Origin: Myceligenerans crystallogenes
GTDB lineage: Bacteria > Actinomycetota > Actinomycetes > Actinomycetales > Cellulomonadaceae
DNA: 64,000 nt
Direction of reading: 5' to 3'
NCBI RefSeq assembly: GCF_039529775.1
Contig: NZ_BAAANL010000008.1
Coordinates: forward strand, 124,001 to 188,000
The notes below the pieces were generated by a model. The model had not been told where the DNA came from and searched no databases. It saw only the letters and a program-made list of their open reading frames with translations. The stretch's first letter is position 1; every line of letters starts with the position of its first letter. Shown piece after piece: positions 35,989 through 44,212 of this stretch. The position numbers and the translations under genes are program-made.

Positions 35989-37517
35989 CCGACTTCGGCG
36001 CCGCGGCTCCCGCGCCGCGGGGTGGTGCTTCCGGTGCCGGGGTGGAGTCGCCGGTCCCGCTGGCGGAGGCGCGCGTCGTCGTGGCCGGCTACGGGGTCAC
36101 GGGGCGAGCGGTCGCGGCGGCCCTGGCGGGCCGTGCCGCGTCGGTCGTGACGGTCGACGCGCGGGCCGACGACGCCGATGTGCGGCTCGCGGGTGATCTC
36201 TCCGCGGACGACGACGCCGTTGCCGGGCTCGTGCACGACGCCGACCTGGTGGTGGCCTCGCCCGGGTGGGCGCCGTCGTCCCCGCTGCTCGTCGCCGCGG
36301 AGCGCGCCGGCGTGCCGATCTGGAGCGAGATCGAGCTGGCCTGGCGGCTGCGGGCCGACCGGGCGTCGTCGCCCGGCGACGGCGCCGGGCGCGGCCCCGC
36401 GCCCTGGCTCTGCGTGACCGGGACCAACGGCAAGACGACGACCGTCGAGATGCTGGACTCGATCCTGCGGGCGGCCGGGCTGCGCTCGGCGGCGGTCGGG
36501 AACGTGGGACGCCCCGCGATCGAGGCGGCGCTCGACCCGGAGCTCGACGTGCTGGCGGTGGAGCTGTCCAGCTTCCAGCTGCACTACACGCACACGATGT
36601 CCGCGCAGGCGGCCGCGGTGCTCAACGTCGCGCCGGACCACCTCGACTGGCACGGCTCACTGGACGCCTACGCGGCGGACAAGGGCCGGATCTACGAGCG
36701 CGCGCAGGTCGCCTGCGTGTACAACCGGGCGGACAAGCGCACCGAGGGCCTGGTGCGCGAGGCCGAGGTCATCGAGGGGGCGCTCGCCGTGGGGTTCGCG
36801 GCGGGCACGCCGGGACCGGGCGACGTCGGGCTGGTCGACGACGTCCTCGTGGACCGTGCGTTCCACCTGCCCGTCGGTGACCGGCAACGTCAGAAGAGCG
36901 CCGCCGAGCTCGGTACCCTCGCCGACCTGGAGCACCTCGCCGGGGGCGGCGTCCCGCCCGCGCATGTCGTGACCAACGCACTGGCCGCGGCCGCGCTGGC
37001 CAGGGCGCACGGAGTGCCGGCGGCGGCGGTGCGCGACGGGCTGCGCGCCTTCACCCCGGGCGACCACCGGATCCAGCGGATCGCGGACCTGGACGGCGTC
37101 GCCTACGTCAACGACTCCAAGGCGACCAACGCCCACGCGGCCTCCGCCTCGCTGGCCGGCTTCCCGCACGGCACGGTCGTGTGGATCGCGGGCGGCCTGG
37201 CCAAGGGCGCGGAGTTCGGCGAACTGGTCGCGGCGCGCGCGGACCGGCTGCGCGCGGCCGTCGTGATCGGGGCCGATGCCGCGCCGATCACGGGCGCCCT
37301 GGAGCGCCACGCAGCCGGGGTCCCCGTGGCGCGCGTCGATCCGGACGATGCCGCCACGGTCATGCAGCGCGCGGTGGCCGCAGCCCGCGACCTGGCCGAG
37401 CCGGGCGACACGGTCCTGCTGGCCCCGGCCGGGGCGTCGATGGACCAGTTCACCTCCTACAGGCACCGCGGTGAGGCGTTTGCCGCCGCGGTGCGGGACC
37501 TGGCCGCCTCGTCCTGA
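35985..37517 (+). CDS. murD: UDP-MurNAc-L-Ala:D-Glu ligase MurD
   Basis: 510 residues. An N-terminal Rossmann domain ('VVVAGYGVTGRAVAAAL') leads to the ATP site 'LCVTGTNGKTTTVEML', followed by 'AVELSSFQLHYTHTM', 'LNVAPDHLDWHGS' and 'YVNDSKATNAHAA', and a C-terminal 'VLLAPAGASMDQFTSYRHRGEAF' (region about 475-497). It adds D-Glu to UDP-MurNAc-L-Ala. Last gene of the rightward mur operon. The expected next gene, ftsW, is displaced 2.8 kb away by two minus-strand genes. A palindromic repeat just beyond the stop may act as terminator. Confidence 0.95.
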   Translation: MTDFGAAAPAPRGGASGAGVESPVPLAEARVVVAGYGVTGRAVAAALAGRAASVVTVDARADDADVRLAGDLSADDDAVAGLVHDADLVVASPGWAPSSPLLVAAERAGVPIWSEIELAWRLRADRASSPGDGAGRGPAPWLCVTGTNGKTTTVEMLDSILRAAGLRSAAVGNVGRPAIEAALDPELDVLAVELSSFQLHYTHTMSAQAAAVLNVAPDHLDWHGSLDAYAADKGRIYERAQVACVYNRADKRTEGLVREAEVIEGALAVGFAAGTPGPGDVGLVDDVLVDRAFHLPVGDRQRQKSAAELGTLADLEHLAGGGVPPAHVVTNALAAAALARAHGVPAAAVRDGLRAFTPGDHRIQRIADLDGVAYVNDSKATNAHAASASLAGFPHGTVVWIAGGLAKGAEFGELVAARADRLRAAVVIGADAAPITGALERHAAGVPVARVDPDDAATVMQRAVAAARDLAEPGDTVLLAPAGASMDQFTSYRHRGEAFAAAVRDLAASS

Positions 37518-37575
37518 CGTTCCCGCCCCGGCGCGCGGCCTCCGCGGCCGGTGCTTCGCCGCGCGTGGACGGTGC

Positions 37576-37623
37576 AGGCAGAAATCGCTTGAGAACGCGC
37601 TCTCATGCGCGATTTCTGCCTGA
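37576..37623. repeat. Palindromic repeat element, copy 2 (between murD and CNNM gene)
   Basis: AGGCAGAAATCGC and its exact complement GCGATTTCTGCCT flank an inner hairpin TGAGA-ACGCGC-TCTCA. The 13-bp outer stem plus inner stem give a strong two-part hairpin between convergent genes. The element is homologous to 33151-33216. Confidence 0.85.
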
Positions 37624-37638
37624 CGCGCCGATCGTGCC

Positions 37639-38652
37639 TCAGGCGGCCGCGGCCGTGCGCGGGAAGATCCGGGCGAGCACGTCGGCCAGGGTGATCACGC
37701 CGATGCCTTCCGGGGTGGACACGACGGCGAGGTGGTTGCGCGTCTCACGCATCGAGGCCAGGGCGGTGTGCAGCGGCGTGGCCGGATCCAGGGTGTAGGC
37801 AGGGCGTGCCAGGTCGGTGACGGGCCGGTCGTCCGGTTCGAGGAGCACGTCGCGCACGTGCACGACGTGGGTCGGGTCGCCGTCGCTGTCCTGGACCAGG
37901 ATGCGCAGGTGACCGGAACGGTCGGCGGCGGCACGCACGTCTGCCGCCGTGGCCGCACCTGGGACGGCGGCGAGCGGGGCGTGGCCCGCCACGAGGTCGG
38001 CGACCGTGAGGCGGCGCAGGTCCAGGGCGCCGGAGATCTGGTCGGAGTACACGGCATCCAGCGCGCCGACGTCGGCCGAGTGCTCCACCAGGTGGCGCAG
38101 GTCGTCCGGGGAGCGCCCGGAGGCGACCTGCCCGGTCGGTTCCACGCCCACCCTGCGCAGGCACCAGTTCGCGGCCTCGTTCAGCGCGATCAGCACGGGG
38201 CGGGTCAGCCACATGAATGCGCGCATCGGCAGGGCCAGCAGGGTCGCCGAGGTCTCCGGGTGGGCGATCGCCCACGACTTCGGCGCCATCTCGCCGACCA
38301 CGAGATGCAGGAACGTGACGACGATCAGCGCCAGGACGAACCCGGCGACGTCGGCCACCCAGTGCGGCGCACCCCAGGTCCCCAGGACCGGTGTGATCCA
38401 GTGGTGCACGGCGGGCTTGGTGACAGCGCCCAGGGCCAGGGTGGCGATCGTGATGCCGAGCTGTGACCCGGCCAGCAGGACGGTCAGCTCGTTCGACGAC
38501 CGGAGCGCGGCGCGCGCCGACCGGCTGGATGCGGCGGCGTCCTCCAGGCGGTGCCGCTTGGCGGCCAGGACGGCGAACTCGATCGCGACGAAGAATGCGC
38601 TGGCGGCAATGATCAGGAGGGTGACAACGGTCACGACCACGGGGTCGCTCAT
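37639..38652 (-). CDS. CNNM/CorC-type membrane protein with CBS domains (second of pair)
   Basis: 337 residues. An N-terminal CNNM transmembrane domain of three to four helices ('VVVTVVTLLIIAASAFFVAIEFAVLAAKRHRL', about 5-36) contains the family pattern 'LLAGSQLGITIATLALGA' and 'VVGEMAPKSWAIAHPE'. A CBS pair follows ('VADLVAGHAPLAAVPGAAT...HVVHVRDVL' and 'HLAVVSTPEGIGVITLADVLARIF'). The C-terminal CorC/HlyC domain is missing, unlike its neighbour. CNNM proteins are linked to Mg2+ or Co2+ export. It overlaps the upstream paralogue by 4 nt (ATGA), so the two may form a heteromer. Confidence 0.9.
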   Translation of the reverse strand: MSDPVVVTVVTLLIIAASAFFVAIEFAVLAAKRHRLEDAAASSRSARAALRSSNELTVLLAGSQLGITIATLALGAVTKPAVHHWITPVLGTWGAPHWVADVAGFVLALIVVTFLHLVVGEMAPKSWAIAHPETSATLLALPMRAFMWLTRPVLIALNEAANWCLRRVGVEPTGQVASGRSPDDLRHLVEHSADVGALDAVYSDQISGALDLRRLTVADLVAGHAPLAAVPGAATAADVRAAADRSGHLRILVQDSDGDPTHVVHVRDVLLEPDDRPVTDLARPAYTLDPATPLHTALASMRETRNHLAVVSTPEGIGVITLADVLARIFPRTAAAA

Positions 38653-40070
38653 CGGGCGGCCTCCTCGGACTCGGTGTGTGCCGGGGCGTGTTCCTGGGTG
38701 GTGTGGCGCTGTCGTGCGCCGCGCGGTCGTTCCTCGACCGTGACACGCACCTGAGCGGGCACGTGGCGCGAGATCTCCAGGACCCGCACCTGCAGCACCC
38801 GGTCTGGTGGCGGCTCCGGGTCGGCCAGGTCGGCCGGGTCGTCCGGCAGGTCGATGTCCACCGACTCGCCCACCTCCAGCAGCGAGCCGTGCGTCGCGAC
38901 CGCCAGGCCGGCAATGGTCTCGTGCTCCGTCGCGGGCAGGTCATGCCCCACGGCACGCTCCACCTCATCCAGGTGCACGTCACCGGCCATGATCCAGACG
39001 CCGTCGTCATCAGACGTGAGCGGCGGCTGCTCCGGGTCGTCATGCTCGTCGGTGATCTCGCCGACCAGTTCCTCGGCCAGGTCCTCGAGTGTCAGCACGC
39101 CGGCGAAGCCACCGTACTCGTCGATCACGCAGGCCATCTCGTTGCTGCTGGAGGACAGTTCCCGCAGGGCGTCAGGCAGCGCCATCGCGGCCGGGAGCAC
39201 CAGCGGCGGGCGCGCGACGGTCGTGACCGGGGCATCATCGGGCACTCGGCCCGAGAGCAGGTCGGTCATGTGCACGACGCCGACCGCCTCGTCCCGAGTC
39301 ACGACAGGGAACCGCGAGTGGCTGCGCGCCATGAGCGCCTTGACCTCACCGACCGTCACGTCGGGCGCCACCGTGTCCACGCGGGAGCGCGGGATCATCG
39401 CATGCCCCACGTCCCGGCGCGGGAAATCCAGGATCCGGTCGAGCAGGTTGGACAGATCCGGGGGCAGGTCGCCGCTCTCGCGCGAGTCCGCCACGATGTG
39501 CTCCAGGTCCCGCGCCGTGGCCGAGTGCTCGACGTCGTGGACCGGCTCGATCCGCAGCAGCCGCAGCAGGGCGTTGGAGGCGGCGTCGAAGACCCGCACG
39601 AGCCAGCCGAACGCGGCAAGGTACAGAGTGGTGGAGCGCGCCAGCCACAGCGACACGCCCTCAGGGCGCGCGATGGCGAGGTTCTTCGGGAACAGCTCCC
39701 CGAACACCATCTGCACCACCGTCGACAACACGAGCGCCGCGACCGTACCGATACCGACCCCGACGGCGGTGGGCACGCCGACGTCGTCGAGACCGTCGCC
39801 GAGCGCGGCGCCGACCAGCGGTTCGGCGACGTACCCGACCAGCAGGCCGGTCACGGTGATGCCGAGCTGGGCGCCCGAGAGCATGAAGGAGGTGCGCCGG
39901 GTGACCGACAGGGCGCGGCGGGCGGCGGCATCACCGGCCTCGGCGCGGGCCGCGAGGCGGGAGCGGTCCACGGCCATGTAGGCGAATTCCTGGGCCACGA
40001 AGTAGCCGGTCAGTGCGGTGATGGCCAGGATGACCACCACGCCCAGCAGAAGAGAGAGCACCCAGGTCAT
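38649..40070 (-). CDS. CNNM/CorC-type membrane protein with CBS pair and CorC_HlyC domain (first of pair)
   Basis: 473 residues. A CNNM domain ('LLLGVVVILAITALTGYFVAQEFAYMAV', 'MLSGAQLGITVTGLLVGYVAEPL', 'MVFGELFPKNLAIARPEGV') is followed by a CBS pair ('AMIPRSRVDTVAPDVTVGEV' and 'MACVIDEYGGFAGVLTLEDLAEELVGEI') and a C-terminal CorC_HlyC domain ('DGVWIMAGDVHLDEVERAVG'). It probably exports divalent cations or regulates their flux. The ATG at 40070 is chosen because GGGAGG lies 8 nt upstream; the GTG at 40079 would be too close. The ribosome site is predicted to be masked by an upstream sequence (see 40078-40148). Confidence 0.9.
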   Translation of the reverse strand: MTWVLSLLLGVVVILAITALTGYFVAQEFAYMAVDRSRLAARAEAGDAAARRALSVTRRTSFMLSGAQLGITVTGLLVGYVAEPLVGAALGDGLDDVGVPTAVGVGIGTVAALVLSTVVQMVFGELFPKNLAIARPEGVSLWLARSTTLYLAAFGWLVRVFDAASNALLRLLRIEPVHDVEHSATARDLEHIVADSRESGDLPPDLSNLLDRILDFPRRDVGHAMIPRSRVDTVAPDVTVGEVKALMARSHSRFPVVTRDEAVGVVHMTDLLSGRVPDDAPVTTVARPPLVLPAAMALPDALRELSSSSNEMACVIDEYGGFAGVLTLEDLAEELVGEITDEHDDPEQPPLTSDDDGVWIMAGDVHLDEVERAVGHDLPATEHETIAGLAVATHGSLLEVGESVDIDLPDDPADLADPEPPPDRVLQVRVLEISRHVPAQVRVTVEERPRGARQRHTTQEHAPAHTESEEAAR

Positions 40071-40077
40071 CGGGCAC

Positions 40078-40148
40078 ACCTCCCGAAGAGCTGTGCGTGT
40101 GCCTGGGTGTTCGTACTTCGACTGTCGTCCATGATCCTTCCGGGAGGT
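40078..40148 (-). promoter_or_regulatory. Leader hairpin that can mask the ribosome site of the CNNM operon
   Basis: On the minus strand ACCTCCCGGAAG (40148-40137) is complementary to CTTCGGGAGGT (40088-40078), with one bulge. The second element contains the Shine-Dalgarno sequence of the first CNNM gene. The pairing would hide the ribosome site, as in translational riboswitches or thermosensors. It matches no riboswitch class I recognise. Confidence 0.45.
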
Positions 40149-40187
40149 CGCCGATCCTGAACTTTCTCAGGGACCGGATGGTCAGAA

Positions 40188-40210
40188 GCGGCACCCACGA
40201 TGGGTGCCGC
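40188..40210. repeat. 10-bp hairpin in the ftsW/CNNM divergent gap
   Basis: GCGGCACCCA and TGGGTGCCGC flank a CGA triloop. It is a perfect stem about 120 bp upstream of the CNNM start and 143 bp upstream of ftsW. It could be part of the CNNM leader or a terminator-like remnant. Confidence 0.65.
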
Positions 40211-40352
40211 CGGTACCAACGTACTGGAGACCTCGCCGGTTCCGCGCCATCCATGCGGCTCGGGGCAACGCGCCGGCCGCTCGAAGATGCTCATCCGGCA
40301 CACGCCGGGCCCGCGGCCCGGCAGACGCACAGTCCTCTGCGAGAATCGGCGC

Positions 40353-41579
40353 GTGAGCGCCCGCACCCCCGCCCCCGAACGCGAATGGCTGGGGCAGCAG
40401 TGGAACAATGCCGTGACCAGCTACTTCCTGCTGATCGGCGCCACCGGGCTGCTGACCGTGATCGGGCTCGTCATGGTGCTGTCCAGCTCCGCGGTCACCT
40501 CGATCGCCGACGGCGAGTCGCCGTACGCCCAGTTCCTCTCCCAGGCGCAGTACGCGCTCATCGGGCTGCCCGTGATGGTGGTCGCCATCCGCATCCCCGT
40601 GCGCTGGTACAAGCGGATCGCGCTGCCCGCGCTGCTCGCCGTCGTCGTGCTGCTGCTCCTGGTCATCTTCCTCGGTGAGATCCGCAACGGGCAGCAGAAC
40701 TGGCTCGTGCTCGGGCCCGTCAGCTTCCAGCCGTCCGAGCTCGCCAAGCTGGCGCTCGCCCTGTGGATCGGCACGGTGCTCGGGCGCAAGCACGCGCTGC
40801 TCGGGTCGTGGTCGCACGCGGTGATGCCCGCCGTGCCCGGCGCCGTCGTCGTGCTCGGGCTCGTGCTGGCCGGGGGCGACGTCGGCACGGCGATCATCCT
40901 CGGGCTGCTGGTCGCCGGCGCCCTGCTCGTGGCGGGCGTCCCGCCGGGCCTGCTGGCCGCCGGGGCGCTCGGGGCCGGCGTCGTCGGCTGGGTGGCCGTC
41001 GTGCTGCAGGACAGCGGCGACCGGCTCGGCCGCATCCTGGCGACCTACGGCGCGGACTGCGACGCCGCCGGCGAGTGCTACCAGTCCCTGCACGGCATGT
41101 TCGGCCTCGGCACGGGCGGGCTGCTCGGCGTCGGGCTCGGCGCGAGCCGGGAGAAGTGGTCCTACCTGCCCGAGGCGCACAACGACTTCATCTACGCCGT
41201 CATCGGCGAGGAGCTCGGCCTGCTCGGCACCCTGCTCGTGCTCGGCCTGTTCGCCGTGCTCGGGCTCGCGATGAGCCGCATCGTGCGGCGGCACACCGAC
41301 CCGTTCGTCAAGGTGACCACGGCCGCCGTGGCGTGCTGGATCGTGGGGCAGGGCCTGGTCAACATCGGCGTCGTCATCGGGCTGCTGCCCGTCATCGGCG
41401 TGCCGCTCCCGCTCGTCTCCGCGGGCGGGTCCGCGCTCATCACCACGATGGGCGCGCTCGGGATGGTGATCTCCTTCGCCCGCACCGAACCCGGCGCGGC
41501 CGAGGCGCTCGCGGCCCGCGGCAGCGTGGTGCGCCGCTCGCTCGCGGTGCTGGGGGCGGCGACCCGGCGGCGCGGGTGA
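40353..41579 (+). CDS. ftsW: Septal glycan polymerase FtsW (SEDS family)
   Basis: About 408 residues with roughly ten transmembrane helices. SEDS landmarks: 'GLVMVLSSSAVTS', 'NWLVLGPVSFQPSELAKLALALW', the loop 'SLHGMFGLGTGGLLGVGLGASREKWSYLPEAHNDFIYAVIGEELGL' (about 243-288, including the SREKW and P-E-H-D segments), and 'VSAGGSALITTMGALG'. FtsW polymerises lipid II at the septum together with FtsI. The GTG at 40353 is chosen; GAGAAT lies 6 nt upstream and may be a leaderless -10. It stands alone between two minus-strand blocks, instead of between murD and murG. Confidence 0.94.
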   Translation: MSARTPAPEREWLGQQWNNAVTSYFLLIGATGLLTVIGLVMVLSSSAVTSIADGESPYAQFLSQAQYALIGLPVMVVAIRIPVRWYKRIALPALLAVVVLLLLVIFLGEIRNGQQNWLVLGPVSFQPSELAKLALALWIGTVLGRKHALLGSWSHAVMPAVPGAVVVLGLVLAGGDVGTAIILGLLVAGALLVAGVPPGLLAAGALGAGVVGWVAVVLQDSGDRLGRILATYGADCDAAGECYQSLHGMFGLGTGGLLGVGLGASREKWSYLPEAHNDFIYAVIGEELGLLGTLLVLGLFAVLGLAMSRIVRRHTDPFVKVTTAAVACWIVGQGLVNIGVVIGLLPVIGVPLPLVSAGGSALITTMGALGMVISFARTEPGAAEALAARGSVVRRSLAVLGAATRRRG

Positions 41580-41702
41580 GGACGAGGCGAAGCGATCACG
41601 CCTGCGGCGACGCGGCGGAGAAGGCGAGGGGCGGCGCTGCAGCGGACATCGTGACGGGCGGCCGCGACGGCGAGCCAGGGCACCCGGCTCGGGCGATCCC
41701 CG

Positions 41703-42761
41703 TCAGCGGGTGACCGGTAGGTCCGGGGACGAGACGTCGTAGACCGACGCGTCCGGCTCGGCCTTGCGCAGCGTGGTCGCGACCTCGATCTTGAGCTCCA
41801 GCCGGTCGCTGCTGCCCCAGATGACTTCGGCGCCGTCCGGCAGGCGGGTGCGCACGTCGTCCTGCGTGCGCGCCTGCACCGCCGTGACCTGCTTGGCGAG
41901 GCCGCGGGGCAGGGCCGCCATCACGTCGAGGGCGGCGAAGAGGGCCGCACGGGCGGTGTCGTCGTCGGACAACGGGGCGTCCACGACGGGCACGTCACCC
42001 GGCGCCGTCGTCGTGCCGACCCGCACGCCCTCGTCGTCGAGCAGCGCGTACCGGCCGCCGGCCGGCACGGCCACGACGGGCTCGCGCGACGTGAGCCGGA
42101 TCGTCAGGCCGTGCGGCCAGGCGTGGGCGACCCGCGCGTCCTTGACGCCGTTGAGCGTCAGCAGCCGCGCGCGGAGCGTCACCGTGTCCACCCGGGGCAA
42201 CGGGACGCCCCGTGCCGGGTCGATCTGCGCGCGCACGTCGGCGGCGTCGATCGTCGTGCCCGTGCCGGTCACGGTCACCTCGGCGGGGTCGAGCGCGAAC
42301 AGCGGCGAGAAGAAGGCCCCCCAGACCAGGCCCAGCGCGACGGCCGCGCCGCCCGCGGCCCATGCCGCGCGGCGCCAGAACCGGCGCCGGTCCTCGGCGC
42401 GGCGTTCGGCGTCCCGTTCGGCGATGCGGCCGACGACGCTGACCGGTCCGCTCGTCCCGGTGCCTCGGGCGTCGGGCCCGCCGGCCGGCCTCGGCGCGCG
42501 GACAGGTGATCTGCGTGCCGTGCCGCTCGCCGTTCCGGATACCGCCCTGCCTTGTGCCGTCCCTGCTGCCGGAGCGTCGCCCGGTCCGCCGGTCGTCCTC
42601 GCGTCGTCGGCCGCAGGCGGGCCGCTCGCCGTGCTGTCGCCGTGCCGGCCGGACCTGCGCGCCGTCGTCCCGGCGGAGGATCCGCGTGCGGGGGCAGGCT
42701 TGCTGCCGGGCCTGCCCGGGCCCGTGGGCTTCCTCCCCGCCGGGGACGACGGCGGCCGCAT
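41703..42761 (-). CDS. ftsQ: Cell-division protein FtsQ/DivIB
   Basis: 352 residues. A long disordered Pro/Ala/Gly/Arg-rich cytoplasmic tail (about 1-125) leads to one transmembrane helix ('AAWAAGGAAVALGLVWGAFF', about 131-150). A POTRA domain follows ('LFALDPAEVTVTGTGTTIDAADVRAQI') and then the FtsQ beta-domain ('HAWPHGLTIRLTSREPVVAV', 'ALLDDEGVRVG'). It scaffolds FtsL/FtsB at the septum. Its ATG shares one base with the murC stop (TGATG), so it is translationally coupled. It is last in an inverted murG-murC-ftsQ block, converging on ftsW. Confidence 0.93.
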   Translation of the reverse strand: MRPPSSPAGRKPTGPGRPGSKPAPARGSSAGTTARRSGRHGDSTASGPPAADDARTTGGPGDAPAAGTAQGRAVSGTASGTARRSPVRAPRPAGGPDARGTGTSGPVSVVGRIAERDAERRAEDRRRFWRRAAWAAGGAAVALGLVWGAFFSPLFALDPAEVTVTGTGTTIDAADVRAQIDPARGVPLPRVDTVTLRARLLTLNGVKDARVAHAWPHGLTIRLTSREPVVAVPAGGRYALLDDEGVRVGTTTAPGDVPVVDAPLSDDDTARAALFAALDVMAALPRGLAKQVTAVQARTQDDVRTRLPDGAEVIWGSSDRLELKIEVATTLRKAEPDASVYDVSSPDLPVTR

Positions 42762-44212
42762 CAGCGGGCGGTCCCTGCGGGGGTGAGCTCGCCGGCTGCC
42801 TCGCGCTCGGCGAGGCGGGCCAGGATCTCCGGGCCGAGCTTGGTCACGTCCCCGGCCCCGACCGTGAGCACGAGGTCGCCCGGCCGGGCGAGGCCCGCGG
42901 CGAGGCGCGCTGCCTCGTGCATGTCGTCGACCGCGTGCGCGGTCCGGGCCGGCATGAGGTCGGTGATCGTGCGCGGCCCCACCGACGGGTCCGGGTCCTC
43001 GCGCGCCGCGTACACGCCCGTGACGACGACGACGTCGGCCGCCCCGAGCACCCGGGCGAAGTCCGCTGCGAAGTCCCGCGTGCGGGAGAACAGGTGCGGC
43101 TGGAACAGGGCGACGACCCGGCCCTCGCCCGCCACGGTCCGCGCGGCCTCCAGGAGCGCGGCCACCTTGGTGGGGTGGTGCGCGTAGTCGTCGACGACGC
43201 GCACGCCCCCGGCCTCGCCCTTCAGCTCGAACCGGCGGCCCGTCCCCACGAACGCGCGGGCCGCGGCCACGGCGTCCGGCGCCGGGACGCCGAGCAGCAC
43301 GGCGGCCACGACCGCCGCGGTCGCGTTGAGCACGTTGTGGCGGCCCGGCACCGACAGCCGCAGCGTCAGCGGCTTGCTGCCCAGGACGTCACCCGTGAGC
43401 ACCGCCGTCGACCCGTCCGCGGCCGTGGCCACGTCCGAGATCCGCACGCCCGCGTCCGCGGACTCGCCGTAGGTCACCACGTTCCCGCCCGCGGCGGTCA
43501 CCCGGCCGGCGACCGTCCGCGACCCGGTGTCGTCGGCGCAGGCCACGAGCGTGCCCCCGGGCCGCAGCCGGCCGGCGAACTCCACGAACGCGTCGTGGAT
43601 GGCCTCGGCCGTGCCCCAGTGGTCCAGGTGGTCCGGCTCGACGTTGGTCACGATCGAGACGACGGGCTCGTAGTTGAGGAACGAGCCGTCGGACTCGTCG
43701 GCCTCCGCCACGAGGATGTCGGATCCGCCCAGGTGCCCGCCCGGCGTCTCGCCGTCCGCGGTGCGCACGGTGCTGCCGATGGCGTACGACGGATCGGCCC
43801 CGGCCTCCCGCAGCACGGCCGCGAGCAGCGCCGACGTCGTCGTCTTGCCCGCGGCTCCCGCCACCGCCACGCCCCGGCCGCCGGCCATCAGCGCGGCCAG
43901 CGCCTCGGACCGGTGCAGCACGCGGGTCCCGGCCGCCCGCGCGGCGGCGAGCTCGGGGTTGGTCTCCCGCACGGCACTGGAGACGACGACGGTGTCCGCG
44001 CTGGCCACGTACGCGGCGTCGTGCCCCACCCGGACGGGGACGCCCGCCGCGCGCAACCGCGCGACGGCGTCCGAGTCGACGCCGTCGGACCCCTGCACCG
44101 GCACGCCGCGGGCGTGCAGCAGGTGGGCGATGACGGACATGCCGGCGCCGCCGATGCCGATCATGTGGACCCGGCCGAGATCGGCGGCGAGCCCGGCGGC
44201 GTCGTGCGTCAC
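42761..44212 (-). CDS. murC: UDP-N-acetylmuramate:L-alanine ligase MurC
   Basis: 483 residues. N-terminal 'VHMIGIGGAGMSVIAHLLHARG', ATP site 'VAVAGAAGKTTTSALL', 'LVAEADESDGSFL', 'IVTNVEPDHLDHWG' and 'VVDDYAHHPTKVAALL', and C-terminal 'VALFQPHLFSRTRDF'. It adds L-Ala to UDP-MurNAc, the first step of the stem peptide. The P-loop reads A-A-G-K where most MurC have T-H-G-K; the Lys-Thr pair is kept, so activity is expected. GTG start overlapping the murG stop (GTGA). Confidence 0.95.
   Translation of the reverse strand: MTHDAAGLAADLGRVHMIGIGGAGMSVIAHLLHARGVPVQGSDGVDSDAVARLRAAGVPVRVGHDAAYVASADTVVVSSAVRETNPELAAARAAGTRVLHRSEALAALMAGGRGVAVAGAAGKTTTSALLAAVLREAGADPSYAIGSTVRTADGETPGGHLGGSDILVAEADESDGSFLNYEPVVSIVTNVEPDHLDHWGTAEAIHDAFVEFAGRLRPGGTLVACADDTGSRTVAGRVTAAGGNVVTYGESADAGVRISDVATAADGSTAVLTGDVLGSKPLTLRLSVPGRHNVLNATAAVVAAVLLGVPAPDAVAAARAFVGTGRRFELKGEAGGVRVVDDYAHHPTKVAALLEAARTVAGEGRVVALFQPHLFSRTRDFAADFARVLGAADVVVVTGVYAAREDPDPSVGPRTITDLMPARTAHAVDDMHEAARLAAGLARPGDLVLTVGAGDVTKLGPEILARLAEREAAGELTPAGTAR

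Noticed and set aside
33151..37623. Palindromic repeats considered as ends of an insertion sequence around murF-mraY-murD
   Set aside because: The genes between are essential mur genes in normal coupling, there is no transposase, and the element itself is a single hairpin unit.
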